Below, in pieces: positions 63,331 to 64,000 of a stretch of 64,000 bases of DNA. Numbering within the stretch: the stretch's first letter is position 1; every line of letters begins with the position of its first letter. The position numbers were made by a program, and so were the translations under genes. Under the pieces are notes generated by a model, which worked only from the letters and a program-made list of their open reading frames with translations, was not told the origin of the DNA and did no database searches. Source of the stretch: JAURNZ01 sp036337715 (GTDB lineage Bacteria; Pseudomonadota; Gammaproteobacteria; Comchoanobacterales; Comchoanobacteraceae); assembly GCA_036337715.1 (NCBI GenBank), contig JAYZDS010000006.1, forward strand, positions 1-64,000, in the 5' to 3' direction.

Positions 63331-63359
63331 TTTTAACTAATCTCAACCTATTCAGTCAA
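63331..63359 (-). promoter_or_regulatory. Promoter before the 858-residue gene
   Basis: On the (-) strand TTGACT (63359-63354), a 17-base spacer and TTAAAA (63336-63331) as a fair -10. Thirty bases or so separate it from the ATG at 63303, which has GGTG upstream as a weak RBS. Confidence 0.45.
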
Positions 63360-63403
63360 TCATAATTATTATGGAAGCGAATCCATTGATAATACTTAAA
63401 GGA

Positions 63404-64000
63404 TTATTTAATTAATTTTGGTGATTCACATTTCTTAGTGGTTGAGTTAAGTTCTATCACGTTGTCTTTTTTGACACTAAAAATAGAATCTAATTTTGTT
63501 TTCTTTATTAAATCGTTTGTTTTATTATTAACATATTTTTCATGAGAAAATTCAATCACCATTATTATGGTTTTAATTGTTGCATGCGGTAAAAGACAAC
63601 CTATGGTACCGATTAAAAACAAGTTTGGGATCACCAGTGGTGAGGTCAAAGCAAACAAATTTAAAATTAAAAGCCATTTTACCTTATCAATTTGAACGGT
63701 TTCATTGGATGAAAACCCTAAAATAATTCTATTTGCAAGGATTAAACCGACTAAGCCAACTCCCAAAATCAACCAAGATGCAACGTTTAAGAAGAAAAAT
63801 GAAGTAACGAACAAGGTTGAAAATGAAGAAAGAAACAATATTCCCATCCAAGAATCTTTATGAAAATCAAGATATTCTTGCTTTAGACGATCGATTTTTT
63901 CATTTTCAAATTGCACCCAGGAATTTAAGCATTGCATGCTTAGATTTAAAGTATTTATATCGAGACGATTACTTTCAAGATCAAGTCTAGTTTTTGCCAA
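63404..64000 (-). CDS. Membrane protein with shared 4-TM module (cluster copy 1, partial)
   Basis: The 3' 198 codons of a gene that runs to the window edge. A TTG at the very end is in frame but may not be the start. The four helices lie around residues 52-150 of the visible part, with GLVGLILANRIILGF, DKVKWLLILNL and LFLIGTIGCLLPHATIKTII. The end IFSVKKDNVIEL matches the paralogues at 59316 and 58510. The tail is TTKKCESPKLIK. Function unknown. Confidence 0.7.
   Translation of the reverse strand: MAKTRLDLESNRLDINTLNLSMQCLNSWVQFENEKIDRLKQEYLDFHKDSWMGILFLSSFSTLFVTSFFFLNVASWLILGVGLVGLILANRIILGFSSNETVQIDKVKWLLILNLFALTSPLVIPNLFLIGTIGCLLPHATIKTIIMVIEFSHEKYVNNKTNDLIKKTKLDSIFSVKKDNVIELNSTTKKCESPKLIK

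Noticed and set aside
63395..63412. CTTAAA and TTTAAT near the 3' end of the last gene
   Set aside because: The spacing is 12 bases, the first half-site does not fit YTTAAK, and it lies over a coding end without a gene in that direction.

Overview
The window is an AT-rich, densely packed stretch of a gammaproteobacterial chromosome, with no rRNA, insertion sequence or CRISPR array. The S10-spc-alpha ribosomal order after tuf, the ubiE-ubiJ-ubiB operon, the zipA/ligA and usg/fimV/truA neighbourhoods and an Aas-type acyltransferase/acyl-ACP synthetase all fit Gammaproteobacteria. An S14 with a four-cysteine zinc knuckle, a DotI/IcmL-like periplasmic protein, a TraI_2-like protein, PmrA-type promoter boxes and several large multi-spanning proteins of unknown function point to a host-associated lineage near Legionellales/Coxiellaceae. 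That placement is inference.

Layout. 1-13393 (+): the end of tuf, then the S10, spc and alpha operons (rpsJ to rplQ, with secY, rpmJ and rpoA). rpsN is interrupted by an in-frame TAA. 13398-24413 (-): ubiE-ubiJ-ubiB, a TolC / membrane-fusion / MacB-like efflux set, fumC, and a cyanide-insensitive-type bd quinol oxidase (cydA, cydB and a 44-residue CydX/DUF2474-like subunit). 24465-32574: two (+) and two (-) genes for large multi-pass membrane proteins, which form two paralogous pairs. 32655-43789: an L,D-transpeptidase, two small lipoproteins, aas, thrS, tRNA-Arg(CCU), a short ZipA, a DotI/IcmL-like protein, ligA, a YeeZ-like epimerase, udk and an Smr protein. 43910-51307: a Usg-like protein, a small orphan gene, a minimal FimV, truA, a TraI_2-like protein and two tandem acyl-CoA dehydrogenases. 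51398-58513: small orphan genes, a glutathione peroxidase, MerT/MerP-like proteins with an outer-membrane barrel, tRNA-Asn(GUU), an aspartate aminotransferase and uvrB. 58510-64000 (-): four co-directional genes for proteins that share a C-terminal four-helix membrane module, some with long repeat-bearing N-terminal regions.

How the parts relate. The core genes are ordinary translation, respiration, quinone and DNA-repair functions. The accessory layer is more interesting. Four promoters (24465, 26739, 44990 (+); 52515 (-)) carry the same architecture: two TTAA-centred half-sites 11 bp apart, then a -10-like hexamer exactly 10 bp downstream. Three match YTTAAK-N5-YTTAAK, the PmrA/BasR box that controls Dot/Icm effectors in Legionella and Coxiella. 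All four lie in front of genes of unknown function, two of them for large membrane proteins. I infer a PmrA-like regulon of candidate host-interaction proteins. The second strong observation is the nonsense codon in rpsN, an essential gene that is otherwise full length and conserved on both sides of the stop.
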